Origin: Guadua angustifolia | Lineage: Eukaryota; Streptophyta; Magnoliopsida; Poales; Poaceae | Direction: 5' to 3' | DNA length: 64,000 nt | NCBI GenBank assembly: GCA_036346375.1 | Contig: JAYEVE010001132.1 | Span: forward strand, 124,001-188,000 | Shown here: piece by piece, positions 34,781-47,281 of the stretch | Layout: every line of letters begins with the position of its first letter | How positions within the stretch are numbered: position 1 is the stretch's first letter | Notes under the pieces: model-generated | The model's database searches: none | The model's input: only the letters and a program-made list of their open reading frames with translations | What the model was told of the DNA's origin: nothing | Translations under genes and position numbers: made by a program

Positions 34781-35475
34781 TTTATCTAATCACATTGAGC
34801 ACGACCGCCATGGCGCCGCTCATCCGCATCCTTTCCCTCCCCAATTGGAAGAAACCAACCGATCTTGCCCGATCCGCACAACCCGCCCAACATGGAGCTA
34901 ATCACCGCCGCTTACCGCCATCGCCGCAACTGGCCGCAGACGCATCATTAAAGAGATAGATCACCGCCACCGATCTCATTGCGATCGACGCTTCACGCCA
35001 GATACATGGGCGAGAAGATCATGCATTGAGACTTCAAGGAGCTAGAGATAATACTCGCATCATTTGGCATTTTTCGTCGTTACCCTTGGAGCCGAACCCC
35101 TCGTCCTTCAAGGCCGCTTCCTCGAAAGTCACACGCCTCTAATTTTGTACTTTGTAACGATCGGATCGCTAATCTAGACATTGTCAAGAACAATAATTCC
35201 CCTTCAAGCCGGGCCGATCACCGATCCGCGAAAGCAACACCAGAGACGGACCGCGATCTCGTCATGGAAGGCACCAAGCGTGACGCGCAGAGAGAATCCA
35301 CGACCTCTGCCAGCAAGCTTCATTCCATCGCGAGAGAACGTCGATGGAGGAGTTTTGAATTTTGAACCGGAAATCCCGTGACGCGCGATCGAGAGGGAGG
35401 GATTATGCTTCGGGGACGGCTAGGGATGTTTCTATGGGTAGGATCGATGTTAATTTGCCCTTTATCTAATCACAT
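34781..35475. mobile_element. 665-bp insert flanked by a perfect 15-bp direct repeat
   Basis: tttatctaatcacat occurs at 34781-34795 and 35461-35475. The DNA between is clearly GC-richer than its surroundings and reads like exonic or 5'-UTR sequence on the minus strand, but no domain is recognisable. A 15-bp duplication fits LINE-driven retroposition, yet no poly(A) was seen. Confidence 0.45.
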
Positions 35476-35791
35476 ATGGACTTGATGCTGGCCGGCCGCA
35501 TGCACACAATCATGTATGACGCGACTAAATAAGTTTGTCAACTCTATCTCTACTAATTCTAATTAGGAGTTGGTGGTGGTATATCCGTTCTCCACCCTCA
35601 CCCCGACACGCATCCGCGTGGTTGAGTGGGTAATGGCCACCCCGATAGATTGGATTGGATCATCCCATCGTAGGAGGTAAAGGAATATATATGACTCATT
35701 TATTGCTTTGCTTTCTTCCATTGATCTGGCATTCGAATCGACGGCGATTGCTCCTGATGCTTTTTTTATTAGATTGATTGATCCCCTTTCG

Positions 35792-36471
35792 AAGGAAACA
35801 GAGCTCCGATTCATAGAGTTGAGGCTCTTCTCACCTCTTTCCCTTTTATTGCCTTCCTTATTCGACGATTTTTTAATCTAGATTCCATAAATATCTCCTC
35901 AGTTGTTGAATCTATATAACCCCACTGCTTTTTACCTCTCCTGCAGATGTGTTGAGTATATCTGTTGAGCGGAAGTAATAGATGATATTCCTGATCTCGT
36001 CGATGCGATGCAGGGGCAGGTCGCCGGTGGTGGGCAACGAGATAGGCTAGCGGCACTTCTGGAACTCGCCACGGTAGATGATGTCAATAGGTTGAGGAAG
36101 ACGCTCGCGGGCGGAGGCGAGGAGACGGTGGAGCTGGTTGATTGGGTGGGGCTATGATATGGCCGGAGCAAGGCGTACGAGCCACACACGCCGCTGATGA
36201 TAATAGCCACATACGGATGACGTCTATATCTTCAACGCCTTTGCGCTTATAGGGCAGCAGGCTAGACACTGTATATTTGTTAGTTCCTGGGACCTGGGGC
36301 AATGCGGTACCACTTATCTCAAGATGAACTAATAAACCTCTCGAAAATACAGGAGCAAATAACTAGAATCACTAACAGCTCCATATCAGTAGCTCCTTTC
36401 AGGACCTGCACGAAGAGAAGCAAACAAATGTGGAACTGGAGCTAACCTTTATCTTGTACCAACCTTAGAAT
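35792..36471 (+). repeat. 0.68-kb direct repeat, copy 1
   Basis: Nearly identical to 39434-40106, from aagga(a/g)(a/g)cagagctccgattcat to tgtaccaaccttagaat. Copy 1 has an extra gacctgg near 36290. It carries the CCCH/ankyrin gene relic. The ends are not TG...CA, so it is unlikely to be an LTR. Confidence 0.85.
35947..36265 (+). pseudogene. Relic of a plant CCCH zinc-finger/ankyrin gene (N-terminal part), copy 1
   Basis: An acceptor-like ctctcctgcag is followed at once by ATGTGTTG, the Met-Cys-Cys start of plant tandem CCCH zinc-finger proteins, whose intron often sits just before the ATG. Further on, in another frame, comes LAALLELATVDDVNRLRKTL, then VELVDWVGL, a stop, YGRSKAYEPHTPLMIIATYG. 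This is the ankyrin-type region of that family. The expected Trp codon is TGA at 36155-36157. A frameshift separates the start from the ankyrin text, and the zinc fingers are absent. The family assignment rests on motif recognition, not on a search. Confidence 0.65.
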
Positions 36472-39433
36472 TGTGTTGATATGGGGATTACGTGAACACC
36501 ACAAGCCACGAAGGCAGCATTTACCTAAATTAAAAAAAATGAATACAGACGTGTACATGCATATTAGATAGAACTTCTGAAAAGATTATTTCAGTCACAA
36601 AAAAATTCCCAAACTGACGAGGGCTGGGTACTCCTTGACCGGCGTGGCGGCGGTCGAACGGATTCCCAACTCTAAGGCCCCGACCACGACACAGGTGTGT
36701 CTTTGGGCGCCGACCGAAGCGCCAGATGCCCAAGCTCGGTCCGCCCGAGCTCGACCTCAAGACGACCTCGAGCCCGAAGCGGGTCTCGCTTGATCCTCGT
36801 CCGCCCGAGGATCTGGATCTAGCGATTGACTTGCGCATCGGAAGAGCGGGTGGGGATGACTCGAGGCGCTGCAAGCCCGAGCGAGCATTAACCGCTCTTC
36901 GATCGCATTAAGAGCCACGATCCGCAGTTTTTCCGACTGCTACGCGTATGGGATATAAAGACCAAGGATGCATGAGCTCAAGGACAACGAAGACAAAGAC
37001 TCAACACAACAAGCTCCGTAGCTCAAAGAATCACTGCGACTTCTTTGAATCAGAACACCGCTTTGTACACCCACATAACGAGGGTCATCACAAGAAGGCG
37101 ACTGAAGTAGAGCCATTACCTCGACGGAGACTCATGAGCAATAGACCAGAAAACACAACAGAAAGCACTCAGCTCGAGCTGTAATCATCTCTTTGTACGC
37201 ACAATTAGTGGATTCTCCGCTCCGGAGAAGATCGGACGTAGAGCTATTACCCGCCAGGGCTCGAACCAAGATAACTCGTTGTGTCACGCCTTGCCGTCTT
37301 CCTCCGACTCTACGCCGCAAACGCTAACCTCCGGTGAGCAAGCTCAATTGGGTCCTTACACACTAACACCCCTCTTCACTTTTAAGGTCAGCGATCCCGA
37401 TCGCCGACAATGGCGCCCGTGGGGCCCTGATGGCTTCGCCATTCAAGGTGCGAAGATCGAGATCTCAGAGGCATGGCGATCCCGACGGATCCGTTCGGTG
37501 GCTCGAGCACGGGCACGTTGCCCCGCCGATGACTCCACACCCTTGTTTCGCCTCGGTAGGTTCATTCCAAGCAATCCTTCAACAATGGGGAGAAGCTCGA
37601 TCATGTGCTTCGACGGCCGAGATCCTTCGCTGCCGGGTCGAATCCTTATTCTCACCGCTGTGGCTTAAGTTAAGGTATGTTGTTCGCTGGATTCTCGCAG
37701 CTAACAACGTGGCGTAGTATGGAGCTCTCCTCGTGGGTCTTCGAGTTTGCAAGGCGCCATGCGGCGTCACCGGTAGCTAAGGGCGACTCTACCACGGCCA
37801 ACCGCCGCAAAGACCACTAATGCCGGAGACTCGATGACAAAAGTATCTCGCCGAGGTGCGCGAATGGAGAAATGGTTCCAGACTGAACTCAGCACGCACC
37901 AGAAGGACAACCCAAAGACAGATCTCTCGTCCCATCTCGGCCGTCTGATGACGCGATTCCTCCAGACGCCGCCCCTCAAGACCTTGGCGCCGCCATCAAT
38001 CTTCGACCAGAGGAGGGTAAGTATTTTATCGAATGACATCCACTTGGCCTCTCAGGAGCACATTCTTCTTTCAGTATATGGTCGGAAGGTTTTCCCTGGG
38101 GGTTCTATCGCCAATCGCGCTTCAGATGCTCGTGACATCATCCATATCGAGCTCGCCAGCCCATGCTCGGAACCCGCCACGCACTCAAGACCATCCCGCC
38201 GCTGGTTTCCTCGACATGGGGCGCGACATCTCGCCTTTTCCCACAAACCGTTGGGGAATATTATAAGACATAGGCGCCAAAGTTTGCTATGCTTCGCGGT
38301 CTGCCCGCATGAGCAATGGAGCAATGGAGCGCGCAACGGATGTGTCGCCCAAGGCATCAAGAAGCGAGTATCAAATGAGCTCGAATGACACGGCCAGATT
38401 CTAGGTGGACGAACTTCCCACCGCCCTATGGTCTGTTTCGCACCACCGCCGACGAAAGCAACAGGTCTTCACCTTCCGGCTTATGTTCGGCATCAAACCG
38501 CCCCGCCTCCAGAGGTCACGCTTAGGCTCTGCCGGGTCACTTTGGTCGATCACATCGACTTCGAAAGCGAACGGTCCCTCGACCTTACCTCGCAGAAGTA
38601 AGATGCGCAGATCGCCACGATCAACGCTACTGCGAGCTCTTCGCAGACATGCGCCTTGGCTGAAGACGACCTAGGCGGCTCCTTGTTGGGGACTTGGCTC
38701 GAGGCGGATTCAGAGCTCGCCCAAAGACCAACAAGTTATCCCCATAGTGGGAGGGCCCCTATAGAGTTGTTTTAGCAGATCGCACGGGGCTGGCTTAGCG
38801 CCGCCTCGATGGCGTAGAGCTCTCTAGCTCGTGGAATATCGACCACTTTCAAAACTCGTGGTAACGCCTTTATCCTCAATTTCAATACACCATTATTCAA
38901 TCATTATGTTGGTCTTGGTATTCTTTTACCGCTCATATTTTCGTTAATCGGTTTGGGTTTGAGATTTCGTGAGTCCGACCTGCATGCATAAGTGCTCTTG
39001 GTCTTGGCCTCGAATGTCGCGAGCTTAATAATGACCCCAAAGGGTCGAGCTATTCATAAGCCGAGTCTCTTCAGACTCAAGCTCCCCTGCGCTGTGGTTC
39101 GAGTCAAGCCCACATTCGATGCCAAGCAATGAACGACATGGTCATGGTCGAAGTCTCAAAAGTCTCTCCCAAAGGCGGCCTTAACATCTTTGGGTCTAAG
39201 CTTTACCCTATGGATCTCTATTGTTGTACTTAGTAAATTTCGAGGTCGACGTTTTCTCGACCTTGCAGGACAAAGGTCGGTCTTGTGTTGTTACTGTTCT
39301 TTTTCTGAGACCCCTTTTTCACTTAACACGACTTTTTCGCAGCCGCGATTCGCTCATAGTCTAAGCTGCCGCGAGTTTGACGCTCACCCTCAGTGGAAGA
39401 GCTAAAACGTAAGCCAAAATCTTCATTCCCTTC
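36472..39433 (+). mobile_element. Ty3-gypsy remnant between the two direct repeats
   Basis: About 36620-37409 reads like a gypsy LTR, ending gatcgccgaca. It is followed by a primer-site-like tggcgcccgtggggcc (37411-37426) and then by gag-like GC-rich frames (37430-38390). Near 38720-38870 the C-terminal end of pol is readable in broken frames (ADRTGLA, RLDGVELSSSWNIDH). Most of pol (protease, reverse transcriptase, integrase core) is missing, so this is a deletion derivative. Strand is given by the LTR, PBS, gag, pol-end order. Confidence 0.6.
37411..37426 (+). other. Primer-binding-site-like sequence of the gypsy remnant
   Basis: tggcgcccgtggggcc follows an LTR-like end (...gccgaca) by one base. 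tggcgcc-type sites are usual in grass gypsy elements. Confidence 0.55.
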
Positions 39434-40106
39434 AAGGAAGCAGAGCTCCGATTCATAAAGTTTGGACTCTTCTCACCTCTTTCCCTTTTATTGCTTTCCT
39501 TATTCGACGATTTTTTAATCTAGATTTCATAGATATCTCCTCAGTTGCTGAATCTATATAACCCCACTGCTTCTTGCCTCTCCTGTAGATGTGTTGAGTT
39601 TATCTGTTGAGCGGAAGTAATAGACGATATTCCTGATCTCGTCGATGTGAAGCAGGGGCAGGTCGCCGGTGGTGGGCGACGAGATAGGCTAGCAGCACTG
39701 CTGGAACTCGCCACGGTAGATGATGTCAATAGGTTGAGGAATACGCTCGCGGGGGGAGGCGAGGAGACGGTAGAGCTGGTTGATTGGGTGGGGCTATGAT
39801 ATAGTCGGAGTAAAGCGTACGAGCCACACACGTCGCTGATAATAGTAGCCACATACGGATGATGTCTATATCTCCAACGCCTTTACGCTTATAGGGCAGC
39901 AGGCTAGACACTGTATATTTGTTAGTTCCTGGGGCAATGCGGTACCACTTATCTCAAGATGAACTAATAAACCTCTCGAACATACAGGAGCAAATAACTA
40001 GAATCACTAACAGCTCCATATCAGTAGCTCCTTTCAGGACCTGCACGAAGAGAAGCAAACAAATGTGGAACTGGAGCTAACCTTTATCTTGTACCAACCT
40101 TAGAAT
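39434..40106 (+). repeat. 0.68-kb direct repeat, copy 2
   Basis: Second copy of 35792-36471, 673 bp, with scattered substitutions and lacking the gacctgg duplication. Confidence 0.85.
39589..39905 (+). pseudogene. Relic of the same CCCH zinc-finger/ankyrin gene, copy 2
   Basis: Same layout as copy 1: acceptor-like cctgtag then ATGTGTTG, LLELATVDDVNRLR, and the same Trp-to-stop TGA at 39797-39799. The identical stop in both copies shows the fragment was already dead before it was duplicated. Confidence 0.65.
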
Positions 40107-40499
40107 GGCTACACCCTTTATAGCGCTAGAAATTGCCGTGAGGAGAGGAGAGCCACCTGTCATTTTGGCGATTTTGCGAAAAAGCCCCTCCGCTTCTTCG
40201 AAATTACAGATAGGTCCTTCCGGATTACAAATAGGTCCTTCGCGATTTTTTGTGAGACAAAGATATTTTTTTTCTTCGCGTTTAGATCCCTAGCGCGGTA
40301 TTTTATGGAAAAAGACACCCGTTAAATTCAAATCGCGAACAAACCCTTTTCTAATTTTTCAGGTAGCTAATGTGTCCAAAAATAACAAACATGTGTCCTC
40401 GCTTACATTCGTGTCCTTTCTCCGTTTTTCCCGGAAAATTTTTTTTTGTCACAAAAAAAAACCGGGAAAAAATGTTTTCGTCACCCAAAAAACCCGGAA
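40107..40499. other. Spacer leading into the AT-rich array
   Basis: No gene. It contains a short repeat (ttcgaaattacagataggtccttc / ggattacaaataggtccttcg) at 40197-40245. Confidence 0.4.
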
Positions 40500-41440
40500 A
40501 AAATATTTTCGTCACAAAAAAAACACAGATTCGTCGAAAGTTTATAGCAGCTTATGGATTTGCCAACGGGTCATAACCGCGATTCTTTTTTTTAAAAAAT
40601 GTAGATTCGTCCGAAGATTTATAGCGACCCATAGATTCGTCGAACGACCCATTTTTTTAACAAACACAAAAAACCAAAAAACCAGATTCGTCGGAGGTTT
40701 ATAGCGGTTCATGGATTCGCCTATTGTGTCCGAAAGCACCTTTTAAAAAGGAAATATATAAAAAAAAACGCATCGCACTTTTCTTTAAAAAAAAAAAAAC
40801 AAAAATTCAACCACAATTTTCTAAAAAAAACACGGATTCGTCAAGATTTATAACAACTTATGTATTTGCTAAACGGGTCATAACCGTGGTTTTTTTAAAA
40901 AAGTAGGTTCGTCCAAAGATTTATAACGATTCGTAGATTCGCCTACGGATCCTAACGACCCATTTTTTTAACAAACACAAAAAACAAAAAAAAACACGGA
41001 TTCAACCGTAATTTTCTAAATAAAACACGCATTGACAGAAAAATACAGATTCGTCGAAGGTTTATAACAACTTATGGATTTACCAACGGGTCATAACCGC
41101 TGGTTTTTAAAAAACGAGATTCGCCCGAGATTTATAGTGACCCATAGATTCGCCGTGGTCCTAACGACCCATTTTTTAACAAACATAAAAAACAAAAAGC
41201 GATCAAATATCCCCAAATGCGTAAAAAACAACCACGGTTTTCTAAAAAACACATGATTCGTCGAAGGTTTATAGTAACCCGTAGATTAAACGCGATTCAT
41301 CGAAGGTTTGTAATATCCTATGGATTTGCCAGTGAGTCCTACTGACCCATTTTATTTAAAAATGCGAAATCGAAAATTCGACAAATTTTATCGACGACGG
41401 GTTGTAACGCGATTTTCTAAAAAACATAGATTCCTTGAAG
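40500..41440 (+). repeat. Degenerate AT-rich array built on a gattcgtcgaaggtttatag motif
   Basis: The motif gattcgtcgaaggtttatag, with variants, recurs about ten times. It is part of a longer pattern in which gggtcataaccgc (about 40568, 40875, 41088) and gacccattttttaacaaacacaaaaaac (about 40646, 40957, 41167) return in the same order, with spacings of about 310 and 212 bp. Homopolymer A/T runs separate the blocks. I do not recognise the family. Confidence 0.65.
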
Positions 41441-41507
41441 GTTTATAGCTAACCAAACAAAATCTTTTCTTTAGCCCGGCAGCTAAAAGATAAGCAATCC
41501 GAGAAGA

Positions 41508-41782
41508 CAACATATCCTATGCACTGCACACCAACTAGTAAAAGTTATGAAAAATTTTGAAAAAAATTATAGATGTACTTCATAGATTACTCTACCCATG
41601 TATAAAATATCAAATTCATTATGTATCAAGAGTATATAAAATGAATTTGAACCTACAATTTTATACATGGGTAGAGTAATCTATGAAGTACATCTATAAT
41701 TTTTTTCAGAATTTTTCATGACTTTTATTAGTTGGTGTGCACGATGTATATACGGAAAGCTCTGTGTGCACAGGATATGTTG
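41508..41782. mobile_element. Foldback MITE, 275 bp
   Basis: Ends caacatatcc / ggatatgttg. The arms pair over about 110 bp, including cacaccaacta and gtacttcatagattactctacc. The right arm carries an extra 25-30 bp near its end. No coding capacity and no clear target duplication. Confidence 0.8.
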
Positions 41783-43799
41783 CCATACGAGAAAACCTTC
41801 TTTTTTTCCAAAAGAATACTTTTTTTCATGTTATCCGTCACAAAAGAATACTTTTTTTCCAAAAAGAACATGTATCTCAAAGTATAGATAAAAGAATTCC
41901 TTTACACATGATATGACCAAAGGCATTCATCACAAACACAATTTCAAACTGGAAGTATAGGGTCTCGTCACTTTTCTAGCCCCGTATGTTTTTTTTTTTT
42001 TGTAAATTTGATCCTCTTCTAAATGTAATTACAAAATAGCTCTGTCTCCGACCGCAAAAATGCCAGAAGGTAACATATGTCACCTTCTACGCTTCCACAA
42101 TGTGGAAGCACCTATCGAGCCCAAGAGCTCGGTAAGCCACCGAAGCTACCGAGGTCTGGGGGCTCTGGTAGGCGATTCTGTGGTGTGGGAGCGCGGTTCC
42201 ATTGTCAAGGATGGAGTTATTTTTGTAACTGTTCTCGAAAGGAGGCCAGATATGAAAAAAAATTTGTTATAGTACTAGAAAAGTGAAGATTTCAATGTAT
42301 AGCACTATGTCAATCTGTAACAATTTTCAGAACTTTGAGCTAAAGTGCAGTAAGATGCTTGTACAACTTGTTATATTGTAATACCCTTTTTATGCGCAGC
42401 AGCTTCCGGATCGGATCAGAGTTTTGTGAGAAGGCACGCGTGTGTACAATCTCAAGAATAAAGCGATAAACCTCATAGAGAAAACCAAAATAACGATGTT
42501 GAAGTAACCACAACGAGAGATAAATATTTGGCGAAGCCGACCACAAATCCTTTAAGTACAATCTCAAAAGAGTATAAGGGATTGTTGCTCTCCTATAACC
42601 TCTCGATCCTTTTAGGATTCTCGGATCCCTACCCTATATAAGAATTTAGCCTAACCTCTAATTCTCTCGTGTATCTTTTGCTCTAGATGAGTTGGCTTAT
42701 AGCTTTTTATTTACTTGGATTCTCTATGACTACCCTCTAGGAATCCTAATCCTATCGGGATTCATCTAATACACTTTTTCAATTCTTAAAAAACTAGATA
42801 TGAGCTATCATATTTAACATGTCACCCTAAAGATGTTTACTTACCTAAATGCTGATGCAACTGCGAAAGATGTCTAGTTAGCAAATACGCCACTAAAAAT
42901 TCCAATTGCTGCATCCCCATGAACAACCGTATCTCCATCTCGCTGTTCCAATATAACTGTAGTCAGTCACACAGATTCGATGGCGATTGGCGAAGCGTGA
43001 TAAGATTGATTAGGTGTTCAGAAAAGGCATGTCAACAATCTTAGGCGTGCACTTAGACCAGTTCTTGTTAATTTTACAATTCATGACATCCGCTCCTTCA
43101 GTTGGAGGAGTCTTCCCTTGCTTTAAATAAGGACAATGGAAGAATATACTGGAAAAATATTATCTGCATTTACCTAATATATGGTGGCACAAAAATTAGC
43201 ATAGTATTATTATCCATACAAAAATTCGAATAGATCACATCAGAAGGGGCGTTATTGAGCTGTGGTTGCTCATGTGCTCTGGCATATTTGGCCAGCCCTT
43301 TTTAATGCGCTGCTTGGCCGGCCAGCCATGGTCGAGTAGCTAGCAAAACTTAAAGCTTAGAGAAAGAGATGAGAGTTTTGCAGATTGAGGACTGAAGTTG
43401 ATGGAAGGGTATTTTTAGGAATTGATGGATTTGAAAATTTGGATAGAGAGAGGACGACTCCCTGCATTGATAAATGATAAATCATTTAAACCTCTACCGT
43501 GTACTGAAGTCCATGGTAGAGAAAGGTGTGAAATGATTTATCTCGTAGAAAAAAAAGTTTAACTGCAAGAGTTCCTGTTGCTACAACCTCAAGTACACTC
43601 ACAAATATTTTAACTTCATTTCAATTACCATGTACTCTTTGGCACCTGGACCAGCACCGAAATATCCAACAGTGTGAATTAGCATAGGCAGCTCTATACA
43701 GTATCCTTCGTTGCACTTGCTTTGCTGCGCAGCTTTTGCAAAGGGGATTTCGGGCGACCACCACCATTCATCTTAAAAAACTAAACTTTTCGTCATACC
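41783..43799. other. Spacer without recognised genes
   Basis: Scanned both strands: only short frames without domains. A small palindrome (ctctaccgtgtactgaagtccatggtagag) lies near 43491. A TATA-like stretch (ccctatataag) lies near 42632 without a following frame. Confidence 0.4.
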
Positions 43800-45244
43800 C
43801 TAGCTTAATTCACAATCATGCCTCTATGTCGTCAAATAAAAAGGTGATAGGTCTCTATCGTCAAATCATTTGGCGACAGTTCTCTGTCACCAATGGTTTG
43901 ACTACAGAGCCCCTAAACCAAATAAATTCTAAAAATCATAAAAAAAATTCAGAGGAAATTAAATTTATGAGAAACATTTTTGCATTGATTTCATTCAAAA
44001 ATTCGCTATAACTTGTGAGCATTAATTATTAAAATTCAGTGTTATTTGTAGCATGCAGACGGACAGTAAAACGCTGGAGTGTGTAGTCACGTCAGGCTGA
44101 AAAGGCAGTCATGCATGTAAGGTGTCAGTATTGATAAATATACTGTGCAATAAGTGGTCACTTCAAAATTAAAAATAGGCAGTGAGTGCTCACCGGACTA
44201 TCACGATGTGTAATTGAGTGTCTTGATGGGAGATCAGCGGCAAGATAAGTAGTCACGTCGGACTATATTGTGTGCAGTGAGGGGTCATTTTATACAGGTA
44301 AAAGTCTTCAACAAGTGTGTGGCAGTGTTTTGCTATGTTATGTCACGTAATCTGAAAAGTTACAGATCGCATCGGTATCCGGTGTTGTGTTGTCACGTCG
44401 TTTGAGAAAGTAAATTACATTTTGGAAACGATGAATGAAGTAAAAAGCGATGACATCACAATTAACGGTGTGAAATAGTAAAACATACATCAAGTGAAGA
44501 AGTATAAAACATGGATAAGATGACAGCCTAACAATGAGGTACTAACCCCGAGCACCCCCTTGAGGTGGACCCTGACACCTACCCCTAGCACAACCTCTCT
44601 TTGTCCTACATACTGAAGTAGGTGCATCATCTAAAGGTCATGTGTGAAGCTCCAAGGACGGTCGCACCTGCTTGTAATCTAAAGGGTTGTACTGCTGCAC
44701 CGGGCGACGCTTGTGGGGAGGCAACGCGTACTCGTAAGAGGTGTCGTAGTCCTACTGCATTAACTGCGTCACTGGAGGGGGCTGCGTAAACTGCATCTCT
44801 GGATGTGGTTGGGTCCACTGTGTGCCGAGAAGAACTAATCCGCCCAATACTCAAAATCAGCGTACCCTAACGAGTGTGGCGATGAAGAGAATTGTCCTCC
44901 ACCCTGAGGGCAACCTGCAGTTTAGATAGTAACATTTAATCATAGTTAGATGATACTTATACCAAACGTGAACAATTGAATATTGCTCGACTTACCTGGT
45001 GTGAGAACTATAGTGGGACTGTCGTGGTGCCTGCCAACTGGACCCTCCAGCCATGTCTGGGGCCGGAGGCACAAGGGTGTGGAAGCTAGATTCCGCCTCC
45101 ACTGTGTGGCGAGAAGTTGGGGTCGGTGTGTAATAAGAAGGCCCGCGTGGCGACCTGGATGAGGTGCCACGATCAGTCGTGTCCACCTCAAGACAAGTAC
45201 CACGATCCATCGAGTCTCGGTCACCACGTGTCTCCATGCTTCCA

Positions 45245-45595
45245 TCATCTCATCGAAAACCGATATTTTCGACCTTACCGCTCGATTCGAGATCCAAAAC
45301 CGCTCGGTAAACCGTTCTAATTTTAAAAAATTAAAATTTTTGAAAAAATTTATGTTAGCGGTTTTTCGTTCAAAACCGATCAAAAACCGTTTTCGAAGAA
45401 CATTTAATTGGATGGGTTGGTTTTTCAAGAAAACCGAACGATTTTTCGAGAGAAATCGCGGTTTTCGATTTTTTTCAAAAAATTTTAAATTTTCAACTTT
45501 TTCGGTTTTTGACGGTTTTCAAGCGGTTTTTACGAAAACCGTACCGCGAAAACCGAATCGGTTTTCATGGTATGGTTTTGTGAACCCTGGGTGCA
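45245..45595. repeat. aaaaccg/cggtttt-rich insertion in the Mutator-like element
   Basis: Dense inverted and direct repeats of aaaaccg and cggtttt with AT spacers, closing with ggttttgtgaaccctggg. Composition is unlike both flanks. It looks like a separate small DNA transposon; no clean target duplication could be seen. Confidence 0.5.
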
Positions 45596-45674
45596 AGTCC
45601 CTTGCGTGGTCCACCTGCCACGTACGAACAAATGATAAGCACAACTACATAGCGTAATGAATAGATGATGAAAT

Positions 45675-45863
45675 TTACGAAATAAGACTTACCATCGTAT
45701 GCATGGCTGCTCTTGCCTGGCTTGGGTACAAGTCTACCACACTCGGAGCGTACCTGTGGGTTGATGGCTCTTTCACAAGTAGGAGACCAGTACGTGTCCA
45801 GGGCACGTACCAGGCTAGGTACTGATGGTATGAGGAGTAGTCGTAAGGTATGTCCTCGCCCAC
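45675..45863 (-). pseudogene. Plant-mobile-domain-like exon fragment
   Basis: The frame with SSYHQYLAWYVPWTRTGLL and APSVVDLYPSQARAAMHTM ends at a splice donor (ATG|gtaagtc on the minus strand near 45691). Such text closes the helical domain shared by MAIN-like proteins and Mutator elements. Exons on either side are broken. Confidence 0.5.
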
Positions 45864-46690
45864 GACGTCCTCTAGTGCCCTATCCCACTAAGCGAGCCAC
45901 AGCTTCATCCTTTGAGCCAAGGTCGCCATGCTCTTTTGAGGTCCGTGGTTGGAGAATCTTAAGAGAAATCTACATTATTACAAATATAACATAAGCATTT
46001 AACATACTTAGTAGCGGGCGAGTAACTCACGAGTGTGCTTTTTTGGCACACGATCCCCTGAAGAAATAGGGACCAGCTGGCAAAGTCCAAACTACCTCAT
46101 GACTCATTGTGGCACGTAGTTCTCCACGAAGACGTAGAAGACGAGCTTTTTCTTGGTAAGCCAGTATGCCTGGTCCCTGTAGCATACTGCCGAGATCCCC
46201 TGCCGTGGCTCTCTTCGCTACACGGTGCTCGCTTTAAGGGTCCCAGATCACCTACTCCCCTTCAGGTGGTCAAACGCCTCTATGAAGGAGTGGTACGTTG
46301 AACGTACCTACAGTTCTACCCACTGTGGCTGCAATAGAGAGATATATCTGTAAGCATATGCGATTGCAATTAAAATTGGATAAATGCTTAGAAGGACATA
46401 CCCATCGCCTAGTCCAATATTTCAACTTCCTCTTGTATCACCATATGGTCCACCCATTCCAAATGATCAACAAGTTGCTCGATCTCCTCCCCTTCATTGG
46501 CCCGACCTTCTACATTTCCTGCATCCTTATTATCATCCCCCGCTGCTATCTCATCTAGCACCACTGCCTGAACTTATTCAGCTATAGCCAATGTGCTACT
46601 CTCGCCCATACCACTAAAATCCACCCCTTCTCTAAGGCAAGCTTACACCAGCATCACATATGTAAGGCGAGATCTCTTACGCCACCTTAA

Positions 46691-46969
46691 CTATTTCTGC
46701 CACAAGTATGTCTGATCTACTTTCTTCAACTCCCAAATAGCCGGATCACCCTTACTACGCGTGAATAAGATTTGAATGGTAATAAAGTGAACACTGGGAT
46801 CCAGGGAAAAATATTGGGTCAACCAAAACTTTATATCACGAATGCTAACACTATCGGGGAACGAGTACTCAACCATGGTGAGCGGAAAGCTGTTTAAATC
46901 AATATCATTCTGCCCAGTTTTTATTTCGCCATCGCCATAATATACTCTAAATTTCACTGGATCCAACAA
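46691..46969 (-). pseudogene. MURA-type transposase N-terminal fragment
   Basis: A 92-codon frame with FRVYYGDGEIKTGQNDIDL and then IRDIKFWLTQYFSLDP resembles the N-terminal region found in grass Mutator-type transposase genes. It runs into stops downstream and lacks the DDE catalytic domain, so it is a fragment. The assignment is by recognition, moderately sure. Confidence 0.55.
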
Positions 46970-47281
46970 TACTGTGACGACATAGACAAAATAAATTTTT
47001 AGATCACCACTGACATGTAATATCGTTAACCTAAATTAAACAACGCTAATTAACTATCCCGCTACCAATACTACAATATTATAGTACACATGTAGTATCG
47101 CTAACCTAAAAGAGAAGCACTAATTAAACTAACTTTAATATAAACTACAATATTACTATCCCTCCCTTACTAATAAGAATCATGTAAATTCAAAATCTTA
47201 TGTCTAATATTCCTATACATCTCTCTAATATGATTATCTCACCATGTTTTTCTAAACAACTAAAAAATAGTATTAAAAATT

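Noticed and set aside
37834..38388. 184-codon open frame
   Set aside because: Sits in the gag region of the gypsy remnant, overlapped by frames on the other strand, with no recognisable gag domain. Not called as a gene on its own.
35792..40106. Reading the two 0.68-kb repeats as LTRs of one retrotransposon
   Set aside because: Ends are not TG...CA, no PBS follows copy 1, no polypurine tract precedes copy 2, and there is no target duplication. The gypsy LTR end and PBS lie inside, near 37410.
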